DNA of 64,000 bases from Nostocales cyanobacterium LEGE 11386 (GCA_015207155.1 JADEXK010000003.1:82501-146500); one strand, 5' to 3'; shown: positions 26,311 through 36,416, counted from the first letter of the stretch. Notes: generated by a model from the letters alone, not told the origin. Numbers and translations are program-made.

Positions 26311-27399
26311 TTAGTCATTAGACAGCGCATCACGCCATTTTTCGCGACTTTCTCTGATTTCTACATTTTGCGATCGCGCTAAGTTCCAAGTACCCCAGTT
26401 CAAGGGTTTTTGCCTTTCAAGATGGTTAATAAACTGCATGATTGACTGATCTGCCTTGATGGGAGTTTTTAAATTAAATTGCATTGTCTGAAACACCTTA
26501 GTGTCACCTTGAATAAAGTGTTTAACAAAAGTTTTGGCCAGCCACAGCACAAATAGATTGTATAACCAACCAAAAATACCCTGACGTTTTTTAATCATTA
26601 TTAGAGACTGAGCTTCAGATTTTCCTGCTTCCAGGAGGCGCAGAGTAAACATAATATGCACATGGAGAAAATCAGTGCCAATGGTGACTATGCCAGTACT
26701 ACCGTACCAATAGCAAACACTGTATGTAATAGCATTTTTGTAGAAGGGACGGATAACGTTGAGAAACAAAGCTTCTCTGCCATCATATTTTGTATTAACG
26801 AAGGTAATAGCATTTTGATGTAACTCTTGTTTCTCAAAAACAATGTCTGATGCCAGTTTGTGAACTGTATTGAAATGTTGAATATCGATGGCATTAATCA
26901 TGACCACGTGAGGATGAGAGTTCATCACTATACGAGGGCCAAAGGCGAAATCCAACTCTTTATATTCCAACTCTGGAGCCGAAGGTATGGGATGTTTGGG
27001 AATGTCTCCAGTCCAAATCCAAATTAATCCATATTTCTCAGCAGTTGGCCAAGTTCTGATCTTGATGGGAAGCGGCTCATCTAAACATGGAATATCAACA
27101 CATATTCCTTCCGCATCAAACTGCCAGTGATGGAAAAAACAACGCAGTTCATTACCCTTAACGTTGCCTTCGCCAAGGTGTGCACCCATGTGTGGACAGT
27201 AGGCATCACAGGTAACTACTCTTTTATCTTTACCACGGTAAATTGCTAATTCTCTGCCCAAAATTGTGACGGCTTTGACATCTCCTACCCGCAGATTTTG
27301 AGATGGTAATACCCAATACCATCCCTCAATAAAACGTTCTGGATTATTGAAAGTTTTATTTTTACGGATTGAGCTAAGATTCTGCGAGTTAACATTCAT
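26311..27399 (-). CDS. Rieske-type [2Fe-2S] oxygenase
   Basis: 362 residues. The N-terminal Rieske domain has C68-x-H70 (YCPHMGAHLG) and C87-x2-H90 (CFFHHWQFD), ligands for a [2Fe-2S] cluster. The C-terminal catalytic domain has the mononuclear iron triad region IDIQHFNTVH, with D172, H175 and H180. This layout fits ring-hydroxylating or related Rieske oxygenases such as the KshA/DAF-36 and Pao-like groups; the substrate is unknown. No partner reductase gene is adjacent. There is no signal peptide; a hydrophobic stretch near residues 275-290 (GWLYNLFVLWLAKTF) might contact membrane. It diverges from the MerR gene across MITE copy D. Confidence 0.87.
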   Translation of the reverse strand: MNVNSQNLSSIRKNKTFNNPERFIEGWYWVLPSQNLRVGDVKAVTILGRELAIYRGKDKRVVTCDAYCPHMGAHLGEGNVKGNELRCFFHHWQFDAEGICVDIPCLDEPLPIKIRTWPTAEKYGLIWIWTGDIPKHPIPSAPELEYKELDFAFGPRIVMNSHPHVVMINAIDIQHFNTVHKLASDIVFEKQELHQNAITFVNTKYDGREALFLNVIRPFYKNAITYSVCYWYGSTGIVTIGTDFLHVHIMFTLRLLEAGKSEAQSLIMIKKRQGIFGWLYNLFVLWLAKTFVKHFIQGDTKVFQTMQFNLKTPIKADQSIMQFINHLERQKPLNWGTWNLARSQNVEIRESREKWRDALSND

Positions 27400-27543
27400 T
27401 TTCAGAGATTCACTTAAAGTGAAGCGGTTAATCTAGAATTAGCATGTTAATCTCAAGCAAACAGTTACTTTTAGTACTGGGAAAGATAATTGTCCAATTA
27501 ATTGATAAATTTTAGAAGATGAAACCTAAATAACTACTAACAA

Positions 27544-27734
27544 AACATGAATTCGATGAACCTCTCCCCAACCCCTCTCCGACGCGGAGAGGGGCTGAAA
27601 ATACAACGAAAAATTAGGCTTTAAAAGCCTCTAACGCCACTTGCTACAAGTCGGGAAACCCGCGCAATGCAGTGGCTCCTCCTTGTAGGGGAGAGGTTTG
27701 GAGAGGGTTTTTTTTAATCCGTCGAACTCACGTT
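27544..27734. mobile_element. MITE-like element, copy D (191 bp, with nested hairpin module)
   Basis: Ends AACATGAATTCGA and TCGAACTCACGTT; one base of the left terminus has changed. Flanking AACAA repeats (27539-27543, 27735-27739) are a likely 5-bp target duplication. The nested hairpin module is at 27636-27676. It lies in the 527-bp divergent region between the Rieske and MerR genes; the remainder of that region is AT-rich with no other feature I can name. Confidence 0.75.
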
Positions 27735-27926
27735 AACAAAATGTTAAAATTTTACCAATTAAATAAAGGCTGATAGATACTGACATTGACGGTAGATAGA
27801 TATTTGAAAAATCAAAACTTAGTAAAATCTCTAATTTACTAAAAATTTTAGCTACTAATAACAATATTTTGCTAATTTCTAAAATATGTTAACAATTGAT
27901 GAAATATGTCATAATAATTACAAGAG

Positions 27927-28358
27927 TTGGGAAAGTCTACTGTGTTAATTCAGGATGAAAAACTGCTTTTAATTGGTCAAGTCACAAAGTTGAGCGGAAT
28001 TCCTATTAGAACAATTCGCTACTACGAAAGTCTAGGTTTAGTCGAATCATCAGGACGTACAGAAGGAGGCTTTCGCCAGTTTTCTATGGATGTGCTAACT
28101 CGCCTAGCTTTCATTAAAAGAGCGCAAAACTTAGGTCTGAGCCTGGAAGAAATTCGAGATATTCTTCAAGTCTATGACCAAGGAAAACCTCCTTGTGGTG
28201 AAATCAAAGAAAAGTTAGCAGAAAAGCTTTCAAAGATTGATCACCAAATTGCTCAGTTGTTCACCTTACGTTCGGAAATTGGGGAATTACTATCAGGCTG
28301 GAAGAATCCAACTGATCAACCAGAGGATGCTATCTGCCCGATTATCCAACAGGTTTAG
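27927..28358 (+). CDS. MerR-family metal-responsive transcriptional regulator
   Basis: 143 residues. The winged-helix domain shows LLLIGQVTKLSGIPIRTIRY, YESLGLVESSGRTEGGFRQF, and a dimerisation helix then follows. Two cysteines, C90 (PPCGEIKEKL, start of the dimerisation helix) and C137 (DAICPIIQQV), sit where metal-sensing MerR proteins (ZntR, PbrR, CueR types) keep ligands; a C-terminal second Cys pair is not seen. The start is not settled: TTG 27927 or GTG 27942, both without a strong ribosome site. It converges with the copper-transport genes, so control of copper export is the natural inference, but I see no clear MerR operator in the copZ upstream DNA. Confidence 0.87.
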   Translation: MGKSTVLIQDEKLLLIGQVTKLSGIPIRTIRYYESLGLVESSGRTEGGFRQFSMDVLTRLAFIKRAQNLGLSLEEIRDILQVYDQGKPPCGEIKEKLAEKLSKIDHQIAQLFTLRSEIGELLSGWKNPTDQPEDAICPIIQQV

Positions 28359-28552
28359 AAAGCAAAAGAGGAAATCCCCCTTCTATCTCACTAATGTGGA
28401 GATGGGGGGCGTGCCACTACAATCATTTGTGACCTTGGAGGAATTACAATTTTCATGATTGATTCCTGTGGCTAGGGATTAATCAGGCGATCGCTGTACG
28501 GAACTGCGATCGCTTCTTTTATGGAGGTTTACGCAAAGACTCTGCAATTTCC

Positions 28553-28789
28553 CTAGTTTCCTTTGCGGTTCGTTTGTGTTTGTGGTTTACTCAACAGAAA
28601 CCACCATAGTTCTAGTCCCATTAATGCTAAACCACCGATAGTCACACCAATTTTCATGCCTAAAGGTTGTTCAATGGATTTAAACTGGCTAGTCTGCCCT
28701 GATGAAGTTGTTGGCATCGCGGCTGATGCAGTTCCCAGAACTAGCCCTAAAGCGGTAAGGCTTGCCCAAAGCGGATTTTTACTGAACAT
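28553..28789 (-). CDS. Small membrane protein downstream of copA
   Basis: 78 residues with a signal-like hydrophobic N-terminus (PLWASLTALGLVLGTASAA) and a second hydrophobic helix (IGVTIGGLALMGLELWWFLL) followed by a short basic tail. It starts 1 bp after the copA stop, so it is surely co-transcribed. The second helix resembles the N-terminal anchor (GG-A-GxELWWF) of cyanobacterial cupredoxin-domain proteins found beside copper ATPases, but no cupredoxin domain follows. It may be a truncated relative or a small accessory of the ATPase. I know no named family for it. Confidence 0.65.
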   Translation of the reverse strand: MFSKNPLWASLTALGLVLGTASAAMPTTSSGQTSQFKSIEQPLGMKIGVTIGGLALMGLELWWFLLSKPQTQTNRKGN

Positions 28790-28790
28790 T

Positions 28791-31085
28791 TTAGGAAATA
28801 ACTTTTGGTTGGAATTTACGTAATCTCAAGGCATTTGTTACCACAGAGACCGAAGATAAAGCCATCGCTGCGCCAGCAAGAATAGGATTCAGTAACCAGC
28901 CAAAGATGGGGAACAGAATTCCCGCAGCAACGGGAATGCCGATGACGTTATAGATAAAGGCAAAGAAGAGATTTTGTCGGATATTGCGGATGGTAGCCCG
29001 GCTGAGTTGAATAGCTGTGACAATTCCTTGCAAATCTCCAGAAATCAAAGTGATATCGCTAGCGGCGATCGCCACGTCTGTTCCCGTACCAATGGCAATT
29101 CCCACGTCTGCCTGTGCTAATGCTGGGGCATCATTAATACCATCACCTACCATTGCTACTAAAGAGTGCTGAGTGCTGGGTGCTGAGTGCTTTTTCTTTA
29201 GCCCTTCTTGCTGAAGGAATTGGATCATGGCTGCTTTTTGGTCTGGACGCACTTCGGGAAAAACTCGCTGGATGCCAACTTCTTGAGCGATCGCTTCTGC
29301 GGTTTTCCGGTTATCTCCGGTCAGCATGACTACTTCTAAGCCTAACTTTTGTAGGGTTTTGACTGCGGCAGCTGATGAAGGTTTGAGGGCATCGGCAATA
29401 CCCATGACTCCTTGTAGTTCCCCATCTACAGCTATTAAAATCACTGTTTTACCAGCAGTTTCCCAAGCTTCTTTGTATTGTTGCAGCGAGTCAGTGTTAA
29501 TTCCCAGTTCTGCCATCCAGCGTTGTGTACCAATTTGTACCAAGCGATTAGCAACCACCGCTTGGACACCACTACCCGCGATCGCGGCAAAGTGATTAAC
29601 TTCTGTTAAACTCGCTTCTTGGGATTGGGCATATTTTACAACTGCTTCTGCCAAGGGATGCTCAGAATTTTTTTCCACAGAGGCGGCTAACTGTAAAAGC
29701 TGGATTTCATGATGATGGGCTGTGCCGTTGACAGATACAAAGTCTGTAACTGTGGGTTTTCCTTGGGTTAGGGTGCCGGTTTTATCTAGGACAATAATTT
29801 GAATTTTGTGTGCTAGTTCTAAGCTTTGGGCATCTTTGATTAAAATGCCATTTTCCGCCCCTTTGCCTGTACCTACCATGATGGAAGTCGGGGTAGCTAA
29901 ACCCAAAGCGCAGGGACAAGCGATAATCAGGACACCCACTGTTGTCATTGTTGCCAAGGTAAAGTTGCCCATGAAGTTAAACCAAATGACAAAAGTGGCG
30001 ATCGCAATGGCAATCACAACTGGCACAAACCATCCTGTTACTTGATCTGCTAATCGCTGAATTGGTGCTTTAGAACCTTGTGCTTGCTGGACTAATTTGA
30101 CAATTTGCGACAAAAATGTATCTTTGCCGACTCGTGTTACCCGAAACTGAAAACTACCAGTTTTGTTAATCGTGGCGCCAATTACCTCATCTCCTATTTG
30201 CTTTTGCACTGGTACACTTTCACCTGTCACCATTGCCTCATCTACAGTTGAAGCCCCTGCAATCACCTCACCATCTACCGGGATTTTTTCACCAGGACGC
30301 ACCAAAATTACATCGTTGATTTGGACTTCTGCAATGGGAATATCCATTTCTATACCATCACGGATGACTCTGGCATTTTTGGGTTGCAGTCCCATGAGTT
30401 GCCGGATGGCTTCAGAAGTTTGTCCCTTGGCACGATTTTCTAATAAACGCCCCAGCAAAATAAACGTAATTACAGTTGCGGAAACTTCATAGTACACATG
30501 AGGCATCAAGCCCTGAGCAATCAAAAATTCCGGGAAGAGGGTAACGAACAAAGAGTATAGATATGCTGCACTTGTGCCCACAGCAATCAATGTATCCATA
30601 GTTGCCGTGTGGTGTTTGAGGGCTTTCCAGGCATTCTGGTAAAAAGACCAACAACACCACAATTGCACTGGCGTTGTTAATACTAACTGCAACCAAGGAT
30701 TATGCAGAAATTCTGGAATCACAGGCAAGTGTAACCCAGTCATCATGGGTATCGACCCGACGAACAAGATCATGCTGATTACACCTGCTACTAATAGCTT
30801 GAGGATCAGTTGACGTTTTTCTGCCAGATTACTAGCCTTGTCCGCATCATCCTCTCCAGAGAATATTTCTTCTTGGAGTACAGAAGAAGAGTATCCCGCA
30901 GCATCAATCGCAGCTTGGATTGTCTGCAAATCAGTTTGCTTTTGGTCATAGTGAATTGTGGTCTGCTCGGCACCAAAGTTAACGTTGCAGTCAATCACCC
31001 CTGAAACCGAGCGAATTGCTTGTTCGATATTGTTCGCACAGGAGGCACAACTCATGCCTCGGAGTTTGAGTGTGAGAGTATCCAT
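28791..31085 (-). CDS. copA: Copper-translocating P1B-type ATPase
   Basis: 764 residues. An N-terminal heavy-metal domain has C13-A-S-C16. The transmembrane metal site is the C390-P-C392 motif, TGES is at 287-290, the phosphorylated Asp434 lies in DKTGTLT, the SEHP motif is at 474-477, and GDGINDAP at 647-654. These assign it to Cu(I) P1B-1 ATPases (CopA/PacS/CtaA group) that move Cu+ across the plasma or thylakoid membrane. CopA, PacS and CtaA roles cannot be separated by motif alone. Residues 629-642 (with [12 protein letters not shown]) are extra compared with the usual spacing before GDGIND and are encoded by heptamer repeats. A CopZ-like gene lies 55 bp upstream. Confidence 0.92.
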   Translation of the reverse strand: MDTLTLKLRGMSCASCANNIEQAIRSVSGVIDCNVNFGAEQTTIHYDQKQTDLQTIQAAIDAAGYSSSVLQEEIFSGEDDADKASNLAEKRQLILKLLVAGVISMILFVGSIPMMTGLHLPVIPEFLHNPWLQLVLTTPVQLWCCWSFYQNAWKALKHHTATMDTLIAVGTSAAYLYSLFVTLFPEFLIAQGLMPHVYYEVSATVITFILLGRLLENRAKGQTSEAIRQLMGLQPKNARVIRDGIEMDIPIAEVQINDVILVRPGEKIPVDGEVIAGASTVDEAMVTGESVPVQKQIGDEVIGATINKTGSFQFRVTRVGKDTFLSQIVKLVQQAQGSKAPIQRLADQVTGWFVPVVIAIAIATFVIWFNFMGNFTLATMTTVGVLIIACPCALGLATPTSIMVGTGKGAENGILIKDAQSLELAHKIQIIVLDKTGTLTQGKPTVTDFVSVNGTAHHHEIQLLQLAASVEKNSEHPLAEAVVKYAQSQEASLTEVNHFAAIAGSGVQAVVANRLVQIGTQRWMAELGINTDSLQQYKEAWETAGKTVILIAVDGELQGVMGIADALKPSSAAAVKTLQKLGLEVVMLTGDNRKTAEAIAQEVGIQRVFPEVRPDQKAAMIQFLQQEGLKKKHSAPSTQHSLVAMVGDGINDAPALAQADVGIAIGTGTDVAIAASDITLISGDLQGIVTAIQLSRATIRNIRQNLFFAFIYNVIGIPVAAGILFPIFGWLLNPILAGAAMALSSVSVVTNALRLRKFQPKVIS
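29164..29191. repeat. Heptamer repeat inside copA
   Basis: Four heptamers on the plus strand (GAGTGCT GAGTGCT GGGTGCT GAGTGCT) encode HSAPSTQHS in frame within copA, immediately before the conserved [10 protein letters not shown] motif. Confidence 0.8.
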
Positions 31086-31140
31086 GCTAAGTGAACCACT
31101 GTGACTGATGTAAGTATCCCGAACGACTGGAACTCGCTTC

Positions 31141-31335
31141 TTAGGCGGCTGGATAGCCTGCGGCAGCTAACGCCTCCTTAATGGCTGTTTCTGATGCTTG
31201 AGTGTCTACGCTCACAAGTTTGGTTTGTGGATCAGCTTGAATATTAGCGTTGGCATCAACTGTTTTCACTGCATTGGTAATAGTGTTGGCACAAGCAGAA
31301 CAAGCCATGTTAGGAACTGTAAGTTTGAGTGTCAT
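31141..31335 (-). CDS. Copper chaperone, heavy-metal-associated domain (CopZ/Atx1-like)
   Basis: A 64-residue single HMA domain with [10 protein letters not shown] giving the metal-binding C-x2-C, the family's usual length and ferredoxin-like pattern. It would carry Cu(I) to the N-terminal domain or the membrane site of the ATPase encoded 55 bp downstream. The loop after the last strand lacks an obvious His in the position used by cyanobacterial Atx1. It is probably the first gene of the operon chaperone-ATPase-small membrane protein. Confidence 0.87.
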   Translation of the reverse strand: MTLKLTVPNMACSACANTITNAVKTVDANANIQADPQTKLVSVDTQASETAIKEALAAAGYPAA

Positions 31336-31740
31336 AAATGTACGGTACTGAATGAAAAACCTATTAAGACTAAGCTGGTATTTGCAAAATTGCAGTCTGC
31401 AAAGCTAACACAGCCATCTCAAATGCTCTTTAATTGTGGTAAATCATCATTTTGATGGCTGCAAGGGTACATCTCGACTGAAATCAGCTTTTTTGATTGA
31501 GATATACCTCAATATTTATCCTAAACTCTCTAGCCAACTAGAGAATCTATCAGGCTTTACAAGTCTTAAAATTTATTACCGTAGTCACATAGATGAGGAC
31601 GGTCTTGATTGCTCATAACCAATTCAAAATTCAAAATTAAGAAAGCCAGATTTCACAAGGGTTTCTCAGTTTGGATTTGTTGCTGAATTTTGGTGAATTG
31701 GTATTGGGGCAGTGAAGCCAGTAGTACCGCTACGCAAAAG
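31336..31740. other. Gene-free AT-rich intergenic DNA upstream of copZ
   Basis: About 400 bp between the copper chaperone start and the terminator of the downstream kinase unit. I see promoter-like AT-rich DNA but no repeat, operator or convincing gene. Short plus-strand open frames here have no protein-like composition. Confidence 0.4.
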
Positions 31741-31773
31741 TTAAAAATAAAAACCCCTGGTCAGTACCAGGGG
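31741..31773 (-). terminator. Strong Rho-independent terminator
   Basis: On the minus strand CCCCTGG-TACTGA-CCAGGGG is followed by TTTTTATTTTT. It lies about 225 bp past the kinase stop, leaving room for a small RNA or tiny gene in 31774-31998. Confidence 0.75.
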
Positions 31774-31998
31774 AATTAGTCTGTAATATGCCATCAACTA
31801 CTCTATTCCTACTGAATAGGATCGCACCCATTACACTTTAGTGCATCCGTAGTCATGCAAATAATGCATAAAATTAATGCCAATACAGCAATTATATAGT
31901 GCTAATAGAGACATGACTACCACTGAATTTATATTTCTCCATGGTAGAAATTAGTACAAAAGGCTAGTACGCGGCTGATATCGTCCCTCCTGCCTCCT

Positions 31999-34900
31999 TC
32001 AAGCCAGAGGTTTATTTAGCAATGTCACGATCGCTTTAACTAACTCATTGGGTTCCACGGGTTTTGTTACATGACGTTGAAAGCCAGCAGCGAGAGCTTG
32101 TTTTTCATTAAAGTCTCCAGCGTAAGCAGTCAGCGCGATCGCCGGAATTTGCCCACCCTGCTCTGGTGGCAAATCTCTCACTTGCTGTATGAGCATGTAG
32201 CCATCCATCTCTGGCATCCCAATGTCACTGAGGAGGATATCCGGTGGGGATTGCATTAACGCGGCCAAGGCTTCGCTAGCTGAAGTGGCAAAGATGACGC
32301 TGGCCTGAGCTTGTTCCAACAGAAACACAATAAACTCTCGTGTATCGGTATCATCATCAACCACCAAAACTTGAACACCTTGTAAATTGAGGGATGACTG
32401 GGAGAATTGCTCCTCCTGATTTTCTGCTGGACTAATCAACATGAGCGGCAAACTGACGGTAAAAGTGGCTCCTAGTCCTTCACCAGGGCTGTCGGCTTCA
32501 ACGGTGCCGCCATGTAATTCCACAAGATGACGCACGATCGCCAATCCTAATCCTAATCCGCCAAACTTACGTGTTGTGGTACTATCGGCTTGGCGGAAGT
32601 AGTCAAAGATGTAGGGCAAAAACTCTAAAGGAAAGCCCTTGCCGTTGTCGCTGACGGTGATTTGAGCCTGATTATTTACCTGCTCTAGTCGCACCTCAAC
32701 TTTACCGCCTGCGGGGGTAAATTTAACGGCATTGGCAAGCAGATTCCAAATCACCTGTTGCAAACGAGTTGAGTCCCCTGAGACATGTTTCACCTGAGAA
32801 GCAAAACTTGTTGCGATCTCGATGGATTTAGCTTCTGCTGCCAGCCGCACGGTTTCGATCGCAGCTTGAATAATCGCTACTAAATTCACCGGACTGACGT
32901 TCAAGTTGAGCTTCCCTTGTAAAATTCGGGAGACATCGAGTAAGTCTTCAATCAGTTCAGATTGTAGCTTGGCATTGCGCTCAATTGTTGCCAGGGCTTG
33001 TGCCGTCTTCGCTTTGTCTAGTTTGTTACTCTGGAGCAACCTTGACCAGCCCAAGATGGGATTGAGAGGCGATCGTAACTCATGGGACAGCACCGCCAAG
33101 AATTCATCTTTGACTCGGTTGGCAGCTTCTGCGGCACTTCTGGCTGTGCGTTCTGCTTCGTAGAGACGGCTACGGGTAATCGCCTGGGCACATTGTTGTG
33201 CCAGTGATAAGATAAACCCTTGCTGCTCCTCATCCAACTGTTGCGGCTCAATAAAACCGAAGGACATGCCGCCGACGGCTCGACCTTCAACCATCAGAGG
33301 AATGGAAATCCAGGCACCAAAGCGATGCTGCTCATACTGTTCGGTGAGGTGCGGATAGCGGATGGCTCGTTTTTGTGATGATTCTGCCCAAATCGGCTGT
33401 CCGGTGCGTACGGCTTCTGCCAAAGGCACAGGCGCATTAAGAGAAAAACGCTGCCAACCGTTCATTTGGTCGGGTTCACTGCCCACGATGCGGACGACTT
33501 CGAGTTCAGTGCCAGTGTCATTCACCAAGGCCACAAGGGCAAAATTAGCACCCAAAGCCGCAATTCCTTGATCTGCAATCACATCCGCTACCTGGAGGGG
33601 AGTTAGCGATTCGGAAAAAGCAGCCGTCACAGACTGAAGCCGGGTAATGCGCTCGGCAGATTGCTCGGCGGCTTGTTGCGACTGCTGTGCCTCCCGGTAG
33701 AGGCGGGCATTATCAATGGCGATCGCAGCTCGATGGGCGATGTCTTTTGCTAAGGACAGATCTGCCTCATCATAACGGCGCTCGGATTCAGCCGTGACAA
33801 AGGAAATTGCCCCTAATATCTGTCCCCGGGCAATCAATGGTGAGATGATACCAGACTTTAAGCCTAGTTCGCGCAAGATTCGCAGATGTTCAGCGTCTTG
33901 AGCCACCTTCACCAATACAGTATCTGGAATTTCCGCCACCATTTCGGTTTTCCCAGTTCGCAGCACCTTGGGCACTCCCTCCATGGCATCGATTTGTCTG
34001 GGATATTGCCGATGAATTTCCCAGCCTAACTCTACTTTGCTGGGATCACGATGAGCCATTGCCACCCGATGAATGCATTGATTTTCTTGCAGCAAGTCGA
34101 TTGCACACCAGTCCGCAAAGAACGGCACCACCAGATTCGCGACACTTGCTAGAGTGTATTCATAATCTAATGAGGATGCCAAAGCTGTACTGACTTCTGC
34201 CAGAAATGCCGCTCGCCGATGGTCGGCTTCTGCTTCTAGACGCGCAGTTTGCTCTTGAACTTGTTGCCACATCAATTGGGCGCGTTCCGCTTCTGCCTGT
34301 TTGCGCTCGGTAATATCTTTGTTGATGCCAATGAAAAAGATGGGATTTCCGGTTTTGTCGTACACGGTTTTTGCTGTTGTCTCGATCAGCACTGCCGATC
34401 CATCTTGGCGTTGGCAGGGAACTTCACCACAAAATGCTCCGGTTTCCTGAATAGAGCGAATCATTTGGGCCGTCATCGCCGCTTTCATGTCTGAGCGATG
34501 GAGAAAGTTAACGTGTCTGCCGATGGCCTCTTTTGCTGTATAGCCAAAGATTTGCTCGGCATTACCCAGCCAGCGTTGAATTTTCCCCTCCAAATCGGTC
34601 AACAAAATGGCATCGGGCATTTGCTGCAAGGCTACATCGGAGATCAGTAGTTCGGCTTCAGCTTGTTTGCGTTCGGTGATGTCATGCATCACGACGACTG
34701 CCCCTTGTTTTCTGCCCTGACTATCGGCGATCGCCTGTCCACTAGCAAGCAGCGTCTTCACGGTTCCCTGTTTGGGCGCAATCACCATTTCCACATTCTC
34801 AACTGTTTGTCCCTGTAACGCTCGAAATAGCGGGATCTCGTTTTTGGGCATCCGCGTTTTGCCATCGGGTAAGTACAGGTCATAGTAATCTGCCCACTGA

Positions 34901-36183
34901 TCAGGTGGCAGTGGTTGCTCCGGCAAGCCATGAAATTCTCGTGCTGCTCGATTAAATAGGGTTAAAATCCCCTCAGCATTACACGCTACGATGCCTGCCT
35001 GCACATGATCAAGCAGCACTCTGAGTAACTTCTGTTCTTTTTCCAGGTCTGCTTTGGCTTGCTGTCGTTCCGCAATTTCTAAGTAGAGTGATTCGTTTGC
35101 TTGGGATAATTCCGCCGTTCGTTGTGCAACTAAATGCTGCAATTCCTGCTGGGCTTCTTGCCGTGCTGCTTCTGTTTGCTGTCGTTCCAATTCGGTGGCG
35201 ATGCGTAAGGCAAAGATGGTTAGTAGAGATTCTGCCAGCTGAACATTTGTCAAAGCCTTGCCATCCATCACACCCAGTAAGCCTAGGGGCGCGCCTGTGG
35301 TGTCAAAGAATGGCACCGCGACATAGCTTTCCACATTTAAAGGTTCTAAAAGAGGCGCATTGGGAAACAAAGCTTGGACGTGATGGGGATAGCAGCACAA
35401 CTGTCGTTTCTGGAGTATTTCCTGGCAAGGGGTATCATGCAGCAGGTATGCAAAGTTGTCGATGATCTGCCCCTTGGCACAGGCGGCGATCGTGCGGATT
35501 GCTTCTTGCTGGTCTCCGTCCACTAAACCAATATATGTATAATCAACCCCCAGCACTTTGCTCAAATATTGCACCAAAGCCAAAAAAAATGCTTCACCCG
35601 TTACAGCAGAAATACCCTGAGTCACTTCTAGCAACGCTGCATCGATTTGAGCAATTTTACGGGCTGCTAGTCGCAGTTCTAGTTCATCCATCACCATGGC
35701 AGCAAGATCCGCTAGGACAGCTTTTTGCTCATCAGTTAAGGTATCACGCGGTTGTGTATCTAACAAACAAAGCGTGCCTAAGCTGAAACCATCTTGGGTT
35801 AGCAATGGCGCGGCGGCATAGAACCGCAAACCCGGTTCGTTTTGGACAAACGGATTATGGGTGAGACGAGGATCTTGCTTGGTGTCGGGAATAACTAATA
35901 CCTCGTTAGATAATAGGGCCAAGCTGCAAATAGTCGCATCTCGCTGCACCTCCCGCATCTCAAAGCCATAGAAAGATTTAAACCAGCTTCTCGATTCATC
36001 AACCAGGGAAACCAGGGCGATCGGCACATTAAATAAACGCGCTGCCAGGGAGGTAATGCGATCAAAGGCAGCTTCTGGTGGGGTGTCGAGAATATTGTAT
36101 CGCCGCAGTGCCTCTAAGCGTTCTACTTCATTTGCCGGTAAAGGGGCGGTGGTTGCAATAGGTTGAGGAGAAGTTTCAGTCAT
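31999..36183 (-). CDS. Multi-GAF/PAS hybrid histidine kinase with C-terminal receiver
   Basis: 1394 residues from ATG 36183; the frame extends 24 codons to a TTG, but the ATG is more credible. Order: GAF (about 40-175, starting ALRRYNILDTPPEAAFDRI), GAF (180-330), coiled-coil (340-380), PAS (385-505), PAS (515-628), GAF (655-830), GAF (850-1010), HisKA with H1034 (FLAVLSHELRSPLN), HATPase_c (1133-1250), receiver (1270-1390, D1320 in LLSDIGMPEMDG, KPVEP near the end). No membrane segments. None of its GAF domains shows the cyanobacteriochrome Cys pattern, so ligands are unknown. A 37-codon remnant of a related receiver domain lies just upstream. The output pathway is unknown. Confidence 0.92.
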   Translation of the reverse strand: MTETSPQPIATTAPLPANEVERLEALRRYNILDTPPEAAFDRITSLAARLFNVPIALVSLVDESRSWFKSFYGFEMREVQRDATICSLALLSNEVLVIPDTKQDPRLTHNPFVQNEPGLRFYAAAPLLTQDGFSLGTLCLLDTQPRDTLTDEQKAVLADLAAMVMDELELRLAARKIAQIDAALLEVTQGISAVTGEAFFLALVQYLSKVLGVDYTYIGLVDGDQQEAIRTIAACAKGQIIDNFAYLLHDTPCQEILQKRQLCCYPHHVQALFPNAPLLEPLNVESYVAVPFFDTTGAPLGLLGVMDGKALTNVQLAESLLTIFALRIATELERQQTEAARQEAQQELQHLVAQRTAELSQANESLYLEIAERQQAKADLEKEQKLLRVLLDHVQAGIVACNAEGILTLFNRAAREFHGLPEQPLPPDQWADYYDLYLPDGKTRMPKNEIPLFRALQGQTVENVEMVIAPKQGTVKTLLASGQAIADSQGRKQGAVVVMHDITERKQAEAELLISDVALQQMPDAILLTDLEGKIQRWLGNAEQIFGYTAKEAIGRHVNFLHRSDMKAAMTAQMIRSIQETGAFCGEVPCQRQDGSAVLIETTAKTVYDKTGNPIFFIGINKDITERKQAEAERAQLMWQQVQEQTARLEAEADHRRAAFLAEVSTALASSLDYEYTLASVANLVVPFFADWCAIDLLQENQCIHRVAMAHRDPSKVELGWEIHRQYPRQIDAMEGVPKVLRTGKTEMVAEIPDTVLVKVAQDAEHLRILRELGLKSGIISPLIARGQILGAISFVTAESERRYDEADLSLAKDIAHRAAIAIDNARLYREAQQSQQAAEQSAERITRLQSVTAAFSESLTPLQVADVIADQGIAALGANFALVALVNDTGTELEVVRIVGSEPDQMNGWQRFSLNAPVPLAEAVRTGQPIWAESSQKRAIRYPHLTEQYEQHRFGAWISIPLMVEGRAVGGMSFGFIEPQQLDEEQQGFILSLAQQCAQAITRSRLYEAERTARSAAEAANRVKDEFLAVLSHELRSPLNPILGWSRLLQSNKLDKAKTAQALATIERNAKLQSELIEDLLDVSRILQGKLNLNVSPVNLVAIIQAAIETVRLAAEAKSIEIATSFASQVKHVSGDSTRLQQVIWNLLANAVKFTPAGGKVEVRLEQVNNQAQITVSDNGKGFPLEFLPYIFDYFRQADSTTTRKFGGLGLGLAIVRHLVELHGGTVEADSPGEGLGATFTVSLPLMLISPAENQEEQFSQSSLNLQGVQVLVVDDDTDTREFIVFLLEQAQASVIFATSASEALAALMQSPPDILLSDIGMPEMDGYMLIQQVRDLPPEQGGQIPAIALTAYAGDFNEKQALAAGFQRHVTKPVEPNELVKAIVTLLNKPLA

Positions 36184-36251
36184 GGACTTTGAGTCAATGG
36201 GCGAGTAGCAGGCTGGAAATGCAACGGGAATGATACTATTATCGATCAGCT

Positions 36252-36365
36252 TCAAGGGTGCCTAACCAGTCCAGCGATCGTCCGCAACAAATATTCTGGC
36301 TCGACAGGTTTATCAAGATGTTCCTGATGCAGTTTTTTGTCATGCAGTTCTTCTGCAAGAAAATG
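36252..36365 (-). pseudogene. Remnant of a response-regulator receiver domain (C-terminal end)
   Basis: Between the CPA1 antiporter and the hybrid kinase a short open frame reads HFLAEELHDKKLHQEHLDKP then VEPEYLLRTIAGLVRHP-stop. It matches the last helix and KPVEP motif of receiver domains, including that of the adjacent kinase (HVTKPVEPNELVKAIVTLL). No start or the rest of the domain is present, so it is a gene relic, probably from an earlier tandem kinase or receiver gene. Confidence 0.6.
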
Positions 36366-36416
36366 TTATTGCCCTATTTTAGCCCGATCATGCTAATACC
36401 TACTTAACAGGAAAGT

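Noticed and set aside
31086..31140. A MerR-type operator between copZ and copA
   Set aside because: No inverted repeat with 19-20 bp promoter spacing found there or upstream of copZ.
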